From contig CALGGO010000090.1 in assembly GCA_937916085.1 (NCBI GenBank), positions 1 through 64,000 of the forward strand: DNA of 64,000 bases, written 5' to 3'. Both the position numbers and the translations under genes were made by a program. Within the stretch, counting starts at the first letter, position 1, and each line of letters opens with the position of its first letter. Source of the stretch: an uncultured Prevotellaceae bacterium. GTDB taxonomy: Bacteria; Bacteroidota; Bacteroidia; Bacteroidales; Muribaculaceae. Below the pieces are notes generated by a model. The model was not told where the DNA came from, ran no database searches, and saw only the letters and a program-made list of their open reading frames with translations. Positions 15,419-25,870 of the stretch are shown in pieces.

Positions 15419-17641
15419 ATGGACAAAGCAGAAATCTCGAAATACCGCACATCAATCAATCAACTCCTTGACAATCGACAACTCGTCTTAGCCTTAAAAC
15501 AGCTTAAGGCAATGATTGACGATGCGCAGCAGTGGGAACTGAGTGAGGAGCTTAAACAACTCACCACATCCTATCACTACATGCTGCAATACATGTCGCA
15601 AGGAGTTCTCGACCCTCAACGCGACAACATTTTGGCACAAATCATTGCCGATGCCTATTTGCTTACTGACAAAACTGTCATTGCCCTGGCAGCGCCACAA
15701 TCCACACACATCTTCTATCAGCGCAACCAACAATATAAGAACCGCCAATTGCAGACTATGCTAGATGAATATTTGGCAGAACTCAACAAACTACAACTGC
15801 TTAACGATGACGGCAATAATAATAGCAACGAAATTGAAATAAATATCCAGCGGCAATGCGAAACCCTAGAGAGCGACATTTTCAACAAAGTGTGGAGCAC
15901 ATTCCCTACTATAACTGCCGATGTTGAGACAATCTCTGCACTGCTCGATAATGATAAGTTGCCAGCACACTTTAAAAGCCTGGTGCTCTCGGCGTTGATG
16001 CTCGGGCTTGCCAAATTCTTTGACGCTTCAAAACTGAAGTTGCTGCTCAACAGCTATCTCTCAATTAAAAATACCGACCTCCGACTGCGCGCGCTCATCA
16101 ATGCAGTGGTTATAATATTCCTTTATCGCAATAGAATATCGGTCTATAAGGATGTTTTAGAGACATTGAAGCAACTTGAGGACGACTCCGATTTCATCGG
16201 CGACATGCGGCTCATTTTCACACGATTGATACATAGCCGCAACACCGAGAACATCTCGCAAAAACTTCGCGACATCATCACTCCCGAGCTTAACAAGATG
16301 AGTTCCGACCTTCTCAACAAAATTAAGGGAAAGTCGCCAGGCACACTCGACGTTACCGAGATTGAGGAGAATCCGCAGTGGCAGGAATGGCTCGACAAAA
16401 GCGGAATAACCAACAAACTTGAAGAGCTTAACGAACTGCAACTTCAAGGCGGAGACGTTTTTATCTCCACCTTCTCCCGACTCAAGAGTTTCCCGTTCTT
16501 CAACACCCTCTCCAACTGGTTCCTACCCTATCACGAAAGATGCTCGGCTGTTAGTGCGGCTTTTAGCGATAAAAAGCATCATCCTCTCACAGCCCTTTTT
16601 AATGTAATGCCTATTTTGTGCGATAGCGACAAGTACTCAATGCTACTCTTTATGGCATCGGCACCCGAGTCGCAGCGCAACATGTTGTTCCAGCAATTTG
16701 AAGCTCAACGTGAGCAATTCGAGGAATTGCAGAGCGAGGAGGCGCAGTCGGTAATAAAGATGCGCGATAACATCGTGAACCGATATATCCAGGACCTGTA
16801 CCGCTTCTTCAAGCTCTTTTCCCGCCGACGTGAGTTTAAGTCAATTTTCGACACCGATATAAAACTCACCGATGTTGAATGCCTGAAGCCATATATCAGT
16901 GACACACCAACTCTGTCGGTAATTGCTGAGTTCTATTTCAAAAACGGTTTCTACGAAGATGCCATCAAGTACTACCGCGACATGATTGCCAATCGCGATG
17001 CCGATCCGCATGTATATCAGAAAATAGCATTTGCCCATCAGTCGCTCGGCAAATACCGCGAGGCGCTGAAGAACTATTCTCGATATGAGCTTGTTGACGG
17101 CAGCGACACTTGGAATACCAAGCAGATGGCTCAATGCTACCGCAGCCTTCACGAACACGATAAGGCTATAAAATATTACAACAAGGCTTTAGACCTCTCA
17201 CCTCAAAGCGTGAACTTGTGTCTAAACCTGGGACATTGCTATCTTGACAAAGGCGAATATGACAATGCCTTGCAGCAATACTACAAGGCCGATTTCATGC
17301 CTAAAGCCAAGCACCGCGCATGGCGACCCATCGCCTGGTGCTCGCTGCTCACAGGCAAGCATGAGCAGGCGGTGAACTATTACGAGAAAATCATCGCCGA
17401 CGACACACCGTCATCGCAGGACTACCTCAATTACGGTCACGTGCTGCAAGTCATGGGACGCATAGCCGATGCCATCACGCAATACCGCAAGTCGCTGGAA
17501 CTTGAGAAGAATGATGAAGAAGCGTTTTCAGAACTCTATTTAGCCGACGCAAAATATATTGTCAACAAGATGTCAGTTCCCGCCAACGACTATGCCCTAA
17601 TGCTTGACGCCGTGATAAATGACAACCCCTCAACTCGTTAA
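15419..17641 (+). CDS. Tetratricopeptide repeat protein
   Basis: About 740 residues from the ATG at 15419; the open frame extends back to 15302 but through promoter and repeat sequence. Residues 1-480 are a long alpha-helical region with no family I recognise. The last 220 residues hold at least four TPR motifs (for example AEFYFKNGFYEDAIKYYRDM, YRSLHEHDKAIKYYNKALDL and LGHCYLDKGEYDNALQQYYK). No signal peptide or membrane helix is seen, so it is probably a cytosolic scaffold. It is monocistronic. Confidence 0.85.
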   Translation: MDKAEISKYRTSINQLLDNRQLVLALKQLKAMIDDAQQWELSEELKQLTTSYHYMLQYMSQGVLDPQRDNILAQIIADAYLLTDKTVIALAAPQSTHIFYQRNQQYKNRQLQTMLDEYLAELNKLQLLNDDGNNNSNEIEINIQRQCETLESDIFNKVWSTFPTITADVETISALLDNDKLPAHFKSLVLSALMLGLAKFFDASKLKLLLNSYLSIKNTDLRLRALINAVVIIFLYRNRISVYKDVLETLKQLEDDSDFIGDMRLIFTRLIHSRNTENISQKLRDIITPELNKMSSDLLNKIKGKSPGTLDVTEIEENPQWQEWLDKSGITNKLEELNELQLQGGDVFISTFSRLKSFPFFNTLSNWFLPYHERCSAVSAAFSDKKHHPLTALFNVMPILCDSDKYSMLLFMASAPESQRNMLFQQFEAQREQFEELQSEEAQSVIKMRDNIVNRYIQDLYRFFKLFSRRREFKSIFDTDIKLTDVECLKPYISDTPTLSVIAEFYFKNGFYEDAIKYYRDMIANRDADPHVYQKIAFAHQSLGKYREALKNYSRYELVDGSDTWNTKQMAQCYRSLHEHDKAIKYYNKALDLSPQSVNLCLNLGHCYLDKGEYDNALQQYYKADFMPKAKHRAWRPIAWCSLLTGKHEQAVNYYEKIIADDTPSSQDYLNYGHVLQVMGRIADAITQYRKSLELEKNDEEAFSELYLADAKYIVNKMSVPANDYALMLDAVINDNPSTR

Positions 17642-17658
17642 CCAAATAACGCCCACCA

Positions 17659-17735
17659 ATAAACGAATAACGATAAACGATAAACGAATATCACTTGCCT
17701 TGTCAGCTCGTTCCTTGTCAGCTTGTTAGCTCTTC
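17659..17735. repeat. ATAAACG heptads followed by CTTGTCAG octads
   Basis: ATAAACG, AATAACG, ATAAACG, ATAAACG run in register at 17659-17686, then octad-type words (CTTGTCAG, CTCGTTCC, CTTGTCAG, CTTGTTAG) to about 17731. It fills the gap before the M3 peptidase gene. Confidence 0.8.
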
Positions 17736-17748
17736 AACTATTTATAAT

Positions 17749-19839
17749 ATGAAAAAATTATTTTTATCAATCACATTTTTACTATCAATTGCAACTATGA
17801 TTAGTGCCGATAATGTTTTCTTCCAGCCGTTTAAAACTACCAACGGGGCTATACCTTTCGACCGAATTTCTACCGCCGACTATGAGCCGGCAATCATCGA
17901 GGGAATGAAGCGTCACAGTGCCGAAATCGACGCGATTGCCAGCCAGGAGGCGACACCTACCTTCGAGAACACCATCGTCGCCTTAGAGCGCTCAGGCGAG
18001 ATGCTCAATCGTGTGCTAGGAGTCTTTTATCCTATGCTTTCTGCCAATGCCGACGACTCGCTCATGGCGGTGTCGGAGCGTATGACTCCGTTGATTACCG
18101 AGCATGGCAACAGCATGACGCTCAACGAGAAGCTGTGGCAGCGCATCGACTATGTGTATAACCACTTCGACAAGTCAAAATATGACAAAGAGGACTGGAT
18201 GCTGCTGCACAACACTCACGAGTCGTTTGTGCGCAGCGGTGCCGCGCTCAAGGGTGCCGATCGTGACAAGTACAAAGAACTTTCAACAAGGCTTTCGCAG
18301 CTCACGCTCAAGTTTGACCAGAATGCCCTTAAAGAGACCTCCAAATATGAGATGTGGCTAACTAAAGACGACCTCGACGGTCTCCCTGAGAGTGCCATTG
18401 ATGCCGCCGCGGCAGCCGCCAAAGCCAAAGAACGTGAGGGCGAATACCTCATTACGCTCCATGCACCTAGCTACATGGCGTTTATGAAATACAGCTCTCG
18501 ACGCGACTTGCGCGAGAAGCTATACAAGATGTACAACTCGCAATGCACCGGCGGCGAGTTCAACAACATCGACATCATGCAGCAAATCGCAAACACCCGC
18601 CTTGAGCTTGCCAACCTGCTTGGTTACAAAACCTTTGCCGACTATCAGCTTGCCAACAAGATGGCCGAGAATCCCACAAATGTCTATAATATGCTCAACC
18701 AGCTGAAAGACGCTTACACCAAGCCCCAAAAGAGCGATATGGACAACCTCAACAAGTACGCAAGCCAGCTTGAAGGCAAGAAGTTCACTATCATGCCTTG
18801 GGATTATTCTTACTATTCCAACAAGCTCAAAGAGGAGAAATACTCCATCAATGATGAGTTGCTGAGACCATATTTCCAGCTTGAGAATGTGATTGATGGC
18901 GTCTTTGGTCTTGCCACAAGACTCTATGGACTTCACTTCACCGAGAATTTTGATGCTCAGGTGTTCAATCCCGAGATGCACGTTTATAATGTTACCGACG
19001 ACAACGGCAATTTTGTGGCTCTGCTCTATACCGACTTCTTCCCCCGTGAGACCAAGCAGAGCGGTGCGTGGATGACAAACTTCCGTGAGCAGTACCGAGA
19101 TGCCAACGGCAACGACGTGCGACCCATCGTCACCCTCACCATGAATTTCACCCGCCCCACCGACACCAAGCCATCACTGCTCACCTACTATGAGGTGGAG
19201 ACTTTCATGCATGAGTTCGGGCACGGCTTGCACGGCATGCTCTCGAAGTGCAAATATGCCTCCACTTCGGGCACCAACGTTTATCGCGACTTCGTGGAGC
19301 TGCCATCGCAGTTCAACGAGAATTTCCTGAGCGAGCGTGAATATCTCGACAGCTTCGCCAAGCATTATCTCACCGATGAGAACATACCGCAGGAATTGGT
19401 GGAGAAAATCAAGGCTTCGGAGCAATATGGAGCTGCCTACGCATGTCTGCGTCAGCTCAGTTTCGGTTTCCTCGATATGGCCTACCACACTATCACACAA
19501 CCTGTTTCGGGCGATGCCTTCAAGTTCGAGTATAATGCAATGAAGCCAGTGCAGATTTTCAACCCCATTAATGGCTGCATGATGTCGCCACAGTTCACAC
19601 ACATCTTCTCGGGAGGTTATGCTGCCGGCTACTATGGATACAAGTGGGCAGAGATTCTCGATGCCGACGCATTCAGCAAGTTCCAAGAAGACGGCATCTT
19701 CAACCCCGAGACAGCCCGCTCGTTCAAAGAGAACATCTTAGAGCGCGGCGGCACCGAGCCTCCCATGACGCTCTACAAGCGCTTCCGCGGTCGAGAGCCA
19801 CGAATCGACGCCCTCCTAAAACGCGACGGCATCAAGTAA
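17749..19839 (+). CDS. dcp: M3 family oligopeptidase / peptidyl-dipeptidase (Dcp-like), exported
   Basis: About 696 residues from the ATG at 17749, where a signal peptide starts (MKKLFLSITFLLSIATMISA); the earlier in-frame ATG at 17695 lies in an octad array. Zinc ligands H488 and H492 and catalytic E489 lie in TFMHEFGHGLHGML. The C-terminal substrate-binding helices (FSGGYAAGYYGYKWAEILDADAF) are typical of the Dcp/thimet fold, which has a deep channel and cuts only short peptides. It probably acts in the periplasm in peptide catabolism. A paralogue of similar length is encoded at 39492-41618. Confidence 0.93.
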   Translation: MKKLFLSITFLLSIATMISADNVFFQPFKTTNGAIPFDRISTADYEPAIIEGMKRHSAEIDAIASQEATPTFENTIVALERSGEMLNRVLGVFYPMLSANADDSLMAVSERMTPLITEHGNSMTLNEKLWQRIDYVYNHFDKSKYDKEDWMLLHNTHESFVRSGAALKGADRDKYKELSTRLSQLTLKFDQNALKETSKYEMWLTKDDLDGLPESAIDAAAAAAKAKEREGEYLITLHAPSYMAFMKYSSRRDLREKLYKMYNSQCTGGEFNNIDIMQQIANTRLELANLLGYKTFADYQLANKMAENPTNVYNMLNQLKDAYTKPQKSDMDNLNKYASQLEGKKFTIMPWDYSYYSNKLKEEKYSINDELLRPYFQLENVIDGVFGLATRLYGLHFTENFDAQVFNPEMHVYNVTDDNGNFVALLYTDFFPRETKQSGAWMTNFREQYRDANGNDVRPIVTLTMNFTRPTDTKPSLLTYYEVETFMHEFGHGLHGMLSKCKYASTSGTNVYRDFVELPSQFNENFLSEREYLDSFAKHYLTDENIPQELVEKIKASEQYGAAYACLRQLSFGFLDMAYHTITQPVSGDAFKFEYNAMKPVQIFNPINGCMMSPQFTHIFSGGYAAGYYGYKWAEILDADAFSKFQEDGIFNPETARSFKENILERGGTEPPMTLYKRFRGREPRIDALLKRDGIK

Positions 19840-19857
19840 CACTTTGTATCTATCAAT

Positions 19858-19904
19858 TGAGAGGAATTAGAGGATTATTTCACTACTCTAATTCCTCTCA
19901 TTTT
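19858..19904 (+). terminator. Terminator after the M3 peptidase gene
   Basis: A 15-bp perfect stem: TGAGAGGAATTAGAG (19858-19872) pairs with CTCTAATTCCTCTCA (19886-19900), and TTTT follows. Confidence 0.85.
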
Positions 19905-19944
19905 GCTTGTGAATAACTCCTAGTAATAATTTTGGTCAATTTCC

Positions 19945-19976
19945 TTTGCTTTGTGCCACTTTATGCGTACCTTTGC
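19945..19976 (+). promoter_or_regulatory. Promoter of nifJ
   Basis: -33 TTTG (19945-19948), a 20-bp spacer and -7 TACCTTTG (19969-19976). The leader is about 80 nt. Confidence 0.8.
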
Positions 19977-20060
19977 ACCGTTTTTTAAAGGACTATTGCA
20001 ATACTAGAAAACTAATTCACTAATTTTCAATCATAAAGTACTTTTTGAATAACTAAAATT

Positions 20061-23000
20061 ATGGCTAAAGAAAAGAAATTCATGACCTGTGATGGTAACC
20101 AAGCCGCAGCTCACATCAGTTACATGTTTACCGAAGTTGCCGCTATCTATCCTATCACTCCGTCATCTACTATGGCAGAGCACGTTGACGAATGGGCTGC
20201 TGCCGGTCGTAAAAACATCTTTGGCGAGACAGTTCTCGTACAAGAAATGCAAAGTGAGGGTGGTGCAGCAGGTGCCGTTCACGGTTCGCTCCAGGCAGGC
20301 GCTTTGACTACTACCTACACCGCATCGCAAGGTCTCTTGCTCATGATCCCTAACATGTACAAGATTGCTGGTGAGTTGCTTCCTGGCGTTTTCCATGTTT
20401 CGGCTCGTACTCTCGCTTCTCACACTCTGTGTATCTTCGGTGACCACCAAGACGTGATGGCAACTCGTCAAACTGGCTTCGCCATGCTGTGCGAAGGCTC
20501 GGTACAAGAGGTTATGGACCTTGCCGCTGTTGCTCACTTGAGCGCCATAAAGGGACGCGTGCCTTTCGTTAACTTCTTCGACGGCTTCCGCACCTCGCAC
20601 GAGATTCAGAAGGTAGAGGCTCCCGATCAGGATGAGCTTGCCAAACTCGTTGACTGGGATGCTCTCAACGATTTCCGTCAGCGTGCCATGAACCCCGACA
20701 GACCAGTTACCCGCGGTACTGCCGAGAACCCCGACGTGTTCTTCCAGCATCGTGAGTCGTGCAACGACTACTACACCGCTGTTCCTGCCATTGTAGAGGA
20801 CTACATGAACAAGATTAGCGACCTTACTGGTCGCAAATATGGTCTCTTTGACTACTACGGAGCTAAGGATGCCGACCGCGTGATTATCGCTATGGGTTCG
20901 GTTACCGAGGCTATCCGTGAGACTATCGACCACCTCACCGAGCAAGGCGAGAAGGTGGGTCTTGTGGCAGTTCACCTGTATCGTCCATTCTCGGCTAAGC
21001 ACTTCCTCGCTGCTGTGCCCAGCACTGCCAAGCGCATCGCTGTGCTCGACCGCACTAAAGAGCCAGGCGCTGTGGGCGAGCCATTGTACCTCGACGTTAA
21101 AGACTGCTTCTACGGAGCCGAGAATGCGCCTCTCATCGTAGGCGGGCGCTACGGATTGGGCTCTAAGGACACCACTCCCGCTCAAATCCTTTCGGTTTAC
21201 GAGAACCTCTCACTGCCAATGCCAAAGAACCAGTTCACCATTGGCATTGAGGACGATGTCACATTTGCTTCCCTGCCTCAGAAAGAGGAAATCGCTCTTG
21301 GTGGCGAAGGTCTCTTCCAAGCTAAATTCTACGGCCTTGGTGCCGATGGTACTGTAGGTGCAAACAAGAACTCGGTTAAGATTATCGGTGACAACACTGA
21401 CAAATATTGCCAGGCCTACTTCTCCTACGACTCTAAGAAGTCGGGAGGTTTCACTTGCTCTCACCTCCGCTTTGGCGACCAACCCATCCGTTCTACCTAT
21501 CTGGTAACCACTCCTAATTTCGTCGCTTGCCATGTTCAGGCCTATCTGCACATGTACGATGTGACTCGTGGTCTCCAGAAGAACGGCACTTTCCTGCTCA
21601 ACACCGTTTGGGAAGGCGAGACATTGGCAAAGAACCTGCCTAACAAGGTTAAGAAATACTTTGCCGACAACAACATCACCGTTTACTACATCAACGCCAC
21701 CAAGATAGCACAGGAGATTGGTCTGGGCAACCGCACCAACACAATTCTTCAGTCGGCATTCTTCCGCATCACTGGTGTCATTCCCGTTGAGCTCGCTGTG
21801 GAGCAGATGAAGAAGTTCATCGTTAAGTCCTACGGTCGCAAGGGTGAGGACGTTGTAAACAAGAACTATCAGGCCGTTGACCGCGGTAACGAGTTTGAGC
21901 AACTTACTGTTGATCCTGAGTGGAGCAACTTGCCTGCCGACAATGACTTAGATGACAACGCTCCTGCTTTCATCAATGAGGTGGTTCGTCCTATCAACGC
22001 CCAAAACGGTGACCTGCTGCCAGTTTCGGCATTCCGTGGCCGTGAGGATGGTACTTGGGACGCTGGTACCGCTGCCTACGAGAAACGCGGTGTTGCTACC
22101 TTCGTTCCCGTTTGGAACTCTGCAAACTGTATCCAATGTAACAAGTGTGCTCTCGTTTGTCCACACGCTGCTATCCGTCCATTCCTCTTGAACGAGGAAG
22201 AAGCTGCCGCTTCGCCATTCGCCGAGGGCGACAAGCTCCCTGCAATGGGCAAGACTCTCGCAGGCTTGAAGTTCGTTCAGGCTGTTGACGTTATGGACTG
22301 CCTCGGTTGTGGCAACTGCGCCGACGTTTGTCCTGGCAAGAAGGGCGAGAAGGCTCTAACTATGGTGCCTCTCGAGCAGCAGGTTGAGAACCAGAAACTC
22401 TGGGATTACTGCATTGCCAACGTCGCTTCTAAGCAAGATCTCGTTGACATCAAGAGCAACGTGAAGAACTCGCAGTTCGCCACTCCACTCTTTGAGTTCA
22501 GCGGTGCTTGCTCGGGTTGCGGTGAGACTCCTTACGTGAAGCTCATCTCGCAACTCTTCGGTGACCGTGAGATGGTTGCTAACGCTACTGGATGTAGCTC
22601 TATCTACTCGGCTTCGGTTCCTTCTTCGCCTTACACCATCAACGAGAAGGGACATGGTCCTGCTTGGGCAAACTCACTGTTTGAGGACTTCTGCGAGTTT
22701 GGTCTTGGTATGACTATCGCCGATGAGAAGATGCGCAACCGCGTCACTGGTTTCGTTAAGGACGCCATCGCTTGCGACAGCGTAAATGCCGATGTTAAGG
22801 CTCTCTATCAAGAGTGGCTCGACAATAAGGATGACGGCGACAAGAGCCGTGAGCTCAGCGACAAGATTCTCGCAGCTATCGAGAACAGCGACAACGAGTG
22901 TGACAAGAAGGTGAAGAGCCTCGCACAGTACCTCGTTAAGCGCTCGCAGTGGATCATTGGTGGTGACGGCGCAAGCTACGACATTGGCTTTGGCGGTCTC

Positions 23001-23615
23001 GACCATGTAATTGCAAGCGGCAAGAACGTGAACATCCTCGTTATCGACACCGAGGTTTACTCTAACACTGGCGGTCAGGCTTCTAAGGCTACTCCTATCG
23101 GAGCTATCGCCAAGTTTGCCGCTGCAGGCAAGCGCGTGCGCAAGAAAGACCTTGGTCTCATTGCTTCAACTTACGGCTACGTTTACGCCGCTCAGGTGGC
23201 TATGGGAGCCAGCGATGCTCAGTGCCTCAAGGCATTCCGCGAGGCAGAGGCCTACGACGGTCCTTCTATCATCATCGCCTACGCTCCATGTATCAACCAC
23301 GGCTTGAAGGCCGGCATGGGCAAGTCGCAGGCCGAGGAGGCTAAGGCTGTAGAATGCGGATACTGGCATCTGTGGCGTTACAACCCTGAGCTCGAGAAAG
23401 AGGGCAAGAACCCGTTCACTCTCGACAGCAAGGAGCCTAACTGGGACGAGTTTGAGAACTTCCTTAAGGGCGAGGTACGCTACGCTTCTGTTCTGAAGCA
23501 GTATCCCGAAGAGGCCGAAGAGCTCTTCGCAGCCGCCAAGGAGAACGCTCAGTGGCGCTACAACAACTACCGCCGCCTGGCACGCCAGCAGTGGGGTGTT
23601 GAGCCCGAAGAGTAA
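20061..23615 (+). CDS. nifJ: Pyruvate:ferredoxin (flavodoxin) oxidoreductase
   Basis: A 1184-residue single-chain homodimeric-type enzyme. It converts pyruvate and CoA to acetyl-CoA, CO2 and reduced ferredoxin or flavodoxin in the cytosol. Domains run in the usual order: the pyrimidine-binding TPP domain (YPITPSSTMAEHVDEWAA), the C-terminal transketolase-like part, the gamma domain, a two-cluster ferredoxin domain (CIQCNKCALVCPHAAI and CLGCGNCADVCPG), and the TPP pyrophosphate domain with a third cluster (CSGCGETPY) and GDGASYDIGFGGLDHV. Length and motifs are complete. Codon use is biased to frequent codons, as expected for an abundant enzyme. It has its own promoter and terminator. Together with PPDK it sits at the centre of anaerobic phosphoenolpyruvate/pyruvate metabolism. 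Confidence 0.98.
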   Translation: MAKEKKFMTCDGNQAAAHISYMFTEVAAIYPITPSSTMAEHVDEWAAAGRKNIFGETVLVQEMQSEGGAAGAVHGSLQAGALTTTYTASQGLLLMIPNMYKIAGELLPGVFHVSARTLASHTLCIFGDHQDVMATRQTGFAMLCEGSVQEVMDLAAVAHLSAIKGRVPFVNFFDGFRTSHEIQKVEAPDQDELAKLVDWDALNDFRQRAMNPDRPVTRGTAENPDVFFQHRESCNDYYTAVPAIVEDYMNKISDLTGRKYGLFDYYGAKDADRVIIAMGSVTEAIRETIDHLTEQGEKVGLVAVHLYRPFSAKHFLAAVPSTAKRIAVLDRTKEPGAVGEPLYLDVKDCFYGAENAPLIVGGRYGLGSKDTTPAQILSVYENLSLPMPKNQFTIGIEDDVTFASLPQKEEIALGGEGLFQAKFYGLGADGTVGANKNSVKIIGDNTDKYCQAYFSYDSKKSGGFTCSHLRFGDQPIRSTYLVTTPNFVACHVQAYLHMYDVTRGLQKNGTFLLNTVWEGETLAKNLPNKVKKYFADNNITVYYINATKIAQEIGLGNRTNTILQSAFFRITGVIPVELAVEQMKKFIVKSYGRKGEDVVNKNYQAVDRGNEFEQLTVDPEWSNLPADNDLDDNAPAFINEVVRPINAQNGDLLPVSAFRGREDGTWDAGTAAYEKRGVATFVPVWNSANCIQCNKCALVCPHAAIRPFLLNEEEAAASPFAEGDKLPAMGKTLAGLKFVQAVDVMDCLGCGNCADVCPGKKGEKALTMVPLEQQVENQKLWDYCIANVASKQDLVDIKSNVKNSQFATPLFEFSGACSGCGETPYVKLISQLFGDREMVANATGCSSIYSASVPSSPYTINEKGHGPAWANSLFEDFCEFGLGMTIADEKMRNRVTGFVKDAIACDSVNADVKALYQEWLDNKDDGDKSRELSDKILAAIENSDNECDKKVKSLAQYLVKRSQWIIGGDGASYDIGFGGLDHVIASGKNVNILVIDTEVYSNTGGQASKATPIGAIAKFAAAGKRVRKKDLGLIASTYGYVYAAQVAMGASDAQCLKAFREAEAYDGPSIIIAYAPCINHGLKAGMGKSQAEEAKAVECGYWHLWRYNPELEKEGKNPFTLDSKEPNWDEFENFLKGEVRYASVLKQYPEEAEELFAAAKENAQWRYNNYRRLARQQWGVEPEE

Positions 23616-23639
23616 TCCTTGACAGAAACACACCTAACT

Positions 23640-23680
23640 AAGAATAGCGTCACCATCACCGTGGCGCTATTCTTGTTTTT
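23640..23680 (+). terminator. Terminator of nifJ
   Basis: A 14-bp stem AAGAATAGCGTCAC / GTGGCGCTATTCTT (one wobble), 7-nt loop, then GTTTTTA. Confidence 0.88.
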
Positions 23681-23770
23681 ATCAGCGTCACAATCCGTCA
23701 AAAGGTCGTGAGGCACCGCCTCACGAGGTAAAAAAACTCAACTAATAACTGATAACTAAAAACTTTTTAT

Positions 23771-23778
23771 TACCTTTG
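23771..23778 (+). promoter_or_regulatory. -7 element of the DUF1599-BT_3928-tpiA group
   Basis: TACCTTTG, 22 bp before the ATG at 23801. Confidence 0.6.
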
Positions 23779-23800
23779 CACAAACTTAACAGTAACGATT

Positions 23801-24346
23801 ATGACCGACACCAACAAACAATATGACGAGGTGATAGCCCAATGTCGCAAGATGTTCATCTCCAAAATGGGAGATTATGGACCCAACTGGCGCATTCTTA
23901 GACCACAAACTCTTACTGACCAAATACTTATAAAAGCCAAGCGCATCCGCACTATCGAGATTAACGGAGAGTCGAAAGTGGGTGAAGACATATGGCCAGA
24001 GTTCGTGGGAATTATTAACTATGGCATAATGGAGCTCATTCAGCTCGACAAAGGCTATAGCGAGGAGGTTGATATGACCCAAGAGCAAGTGACGCTACTT
24101 TACGACCAGTTTATCAACGACACCAAAATGCTCATGATAGCCAAAAACACCGATTATGGCGAGGCATGGAGGATGATGCGGAACCAGAGCTATACCGACA
24201 TGATTCTTTCTAAACTGCAAAGAATTAAAGAGATAGAAAACCATGGCGGGAAAACTCTTGTGAGCGAAGGCATTGACGCCAACATTCAAGACATCATCAA
24301 TTATGCTGCATTTGCCCTAATCAAACACAACGAGAGCTTACAATAA
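23801..24346 (+). CDS. DUF1599 family protein
   Basis: A 181-residue protein built from two similar halves (about residues 7-85 and 98-178). Each half carries a K-x-x-D-Y-G motif (MGDYGPNWRILR and NTDYGEAWRMMR), then a T-D-x-I-L-x-K segment and I-x-x-I-I-N-Y near its end. This internal duplication is the DUF1599 hallmark; the helical fold recalls nucleotide pyrophosphohydrolases, but activity is not established. In many Bacteroidales the gene precedes a BT_3928-type gene and tpiA, as here. Confidence 0.88.
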   Translation: MTDTNKQYDEVIAQCRKMFISKMGDYGPNWRILRPQTLTDQILIKAKRIRTIEINGESKVGEDIWPEFVGIINYGIMELIQLDKGYSEEVDMTQEQVTLLYDQFINDTKMLMIAKNTDYGEAWRMMRNQSYTDMILSKLQRIKEIENHGGKTLVSEGIDANIQDIINYAAFALIKHNESLQ

Positions 24347-24350
24347 AGCT

Positions 24351-24398
24351 AACAAGAGAACAAGAAAACAAGAAAACAAGAAAACAAGAGGGCAAGAA
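24351..24398. repeat. AACAAGAA octad array
   Basis: Six 8-bp words in register: AACAAGAG, three AACAAGAA, AACAAGAG, GGCAAGAA. It follows the DUF1599 stop codon within about 5 bp. Confidence 0.85.
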
Positions 24399-24477
24399 AT
24401 AAGCTTGGGTGTTGTTGTATTGCGCCGCACCGCGGCGTAGAAAACGATAACAAATAACCAATAAACGAGAGAAAAAT

Positions 24478-25839
24478 ATGCTGGAACGCTTCTCACGACT
24501 TAACGAGCGCATATCAAACAATCCTGTCAACAAGGTGATTGTCTTCTTGTTGAGGATTCTTGTGGGTGGAACTTTCATCTTCTCGGGATTTGTGAAATGT
24601 GTGGATCCCATGGGAAGTGTCTATAAGTTCCACGACTATATCGCGGCTCTTGGACTTCACAATCTAGCCGGTAGCGAGGTGGTTTTGGCTTTTGCCATTC
24701 CGGTTCTGGAACTGGTGCTTGGAGTGATGATTCTCACCGGATGCCTGCGCTATGGCTCCCTCTTTGCGGCAATGGGTTTTATGGGTGTGATGCTGCCACT
24801 CACCTATTTTCTCGCAAAAACTAATGCGGTGCCCGACTGCGGATGCTTTGGCGAGGCTGTGAAGCTTACCAACTGGCAGACGTTCTGGAAGAATGTTGCT
24901 CTGACAATAGCAATACTTTATCTATTGTTCCACAACAAATCGGTGCCGAGCCTTTATGGTCCCGCCATCCAGTGGCTTGTGATGCTGCTCACCTTCGTCC
25001 TCGGGCTCTCAATAGCCTATATGAGCTACAGCACTCAGCCTCTTTTAGACTTCAGGCCATTCAAGGTAGGCTCAAAAATCGGTTCACCACTATCTCCTAT
25101 AAGTGAGAACGACTTCGTCTATATTTATGAGAAAGACGGAGTTCAACACGAGTTCAACATCGACAGCATTCCCGATGAAGAGGATGGCTGGGAATTTATT
25201 GACCGCAAAAAGATGACTCCTGACCTGTCACCAGCACAAAAGGCAGAGTTGGCATCGTTTAGCATCTATGACGAAGGAGCTGACGTAACCGAGGAGGTGA
25301 TTGACACAACCAGCAATCAACTGCTCGTGCTGATGCCCGATTTCCAGCGAGTGAACAAGGCCTACGCCTTTGTGCTCAATGATCTCGCTAAAGCATGTGG
25401 AGAGAGAGACGCACAGCTTTGCGTAATAACATCGGCACTTCACAACGAAATAGAGCAATGGAGAGATCTCACCTCTGCTGAATATCCCATCTATGGAGGC
25501 GATGATAGCGAGATAAAGATGCTTGCTCGCGGCAATCCGGCGGTTGTTTATGTGGAGCATGGCATTATATCTTGGAAACGCACCCTAAGTTCCCTCAAGT
25601 CCGACAAGCTCCTGAAAGACAACGTGCCACTTGCGCATCTTAGTGATGACTTCTCTCCAATGAAGACGCTATGGGCGCTAGTGACTCCATATCTCCTGCT
25701 GATGATAGCCCTTCTCTTCCTTAACCGCATTTATCCGGTAGTGAGTTTCATTGTAAAGAAGATAAGGAGAAGAAATAATGATAATACAGATTCTGATAAT
25801 CTAGAAAGTCTAGAAAATCTAGAAGAAAACGAACAATAA
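24478..25839 (+). CDS. BT_3928-type DoxX family membrane protein
   Basis: A 453-residue protein. An N-terminal DoxX/MauE-like module has four transmembrane helices (residues about 20-165) and the motif DCGCFGEAV. It is followed by a fifth helix near 175, a soluble domain of about 200 residues with a thioredoxin-like pattern but no CxxC, and a last helix near 405-425. The acidic tail contains three 9-bp repeats coding LES, LEN, LEE. The DoxX/MauE module suggests a membrane thiol or quinone role, not demonstrated. It sits between DUF1599 and tpiA, a conserved order in the order. Confidence 0.83.
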   Translation: MLERFSRLNERISNNPVNKVIVFLLRILVGGTFIFSGFVKCVDPMGSVYKFHDYIAALGLHNLAGSEVVLAFAIPVLELVLGVMILTGCLRYGSLFAAMGFMGVMLPLTYFLAKTNAVPDCGCFGEAVKLTNWQTFWKNVALTIAILYLLFHNKSVPSLYGPAIQWLVMLLTFVLGLSIAYMSYSTQPLLDFRPFKVGSKIGSPLSPISENDFVYIYEKDGVQHEFNIDSIPDEEDGWEFIDRKKMTPDLSPAQKAELASFSIYDEGADVTEEVIDTTSNQLLVLMPDFQRVNKAYAFVLNDLAKACGERDAQLCVITSALHNEIEQWRDLTSAEYPIYGGDDSEIKMLARGNPAVVYVEHGIISWKRTLSSLKSDKLLKDNVPLAHLSDDFSPMKTLWALVTPYLLLMIALLFLNRIYPVVSFIVKKIRRRNNDNTDSDNLESLENLEENEQ

Positions 25840-25870
25840 GAAAAAATAATAATCATCTAACTTTTAAAAA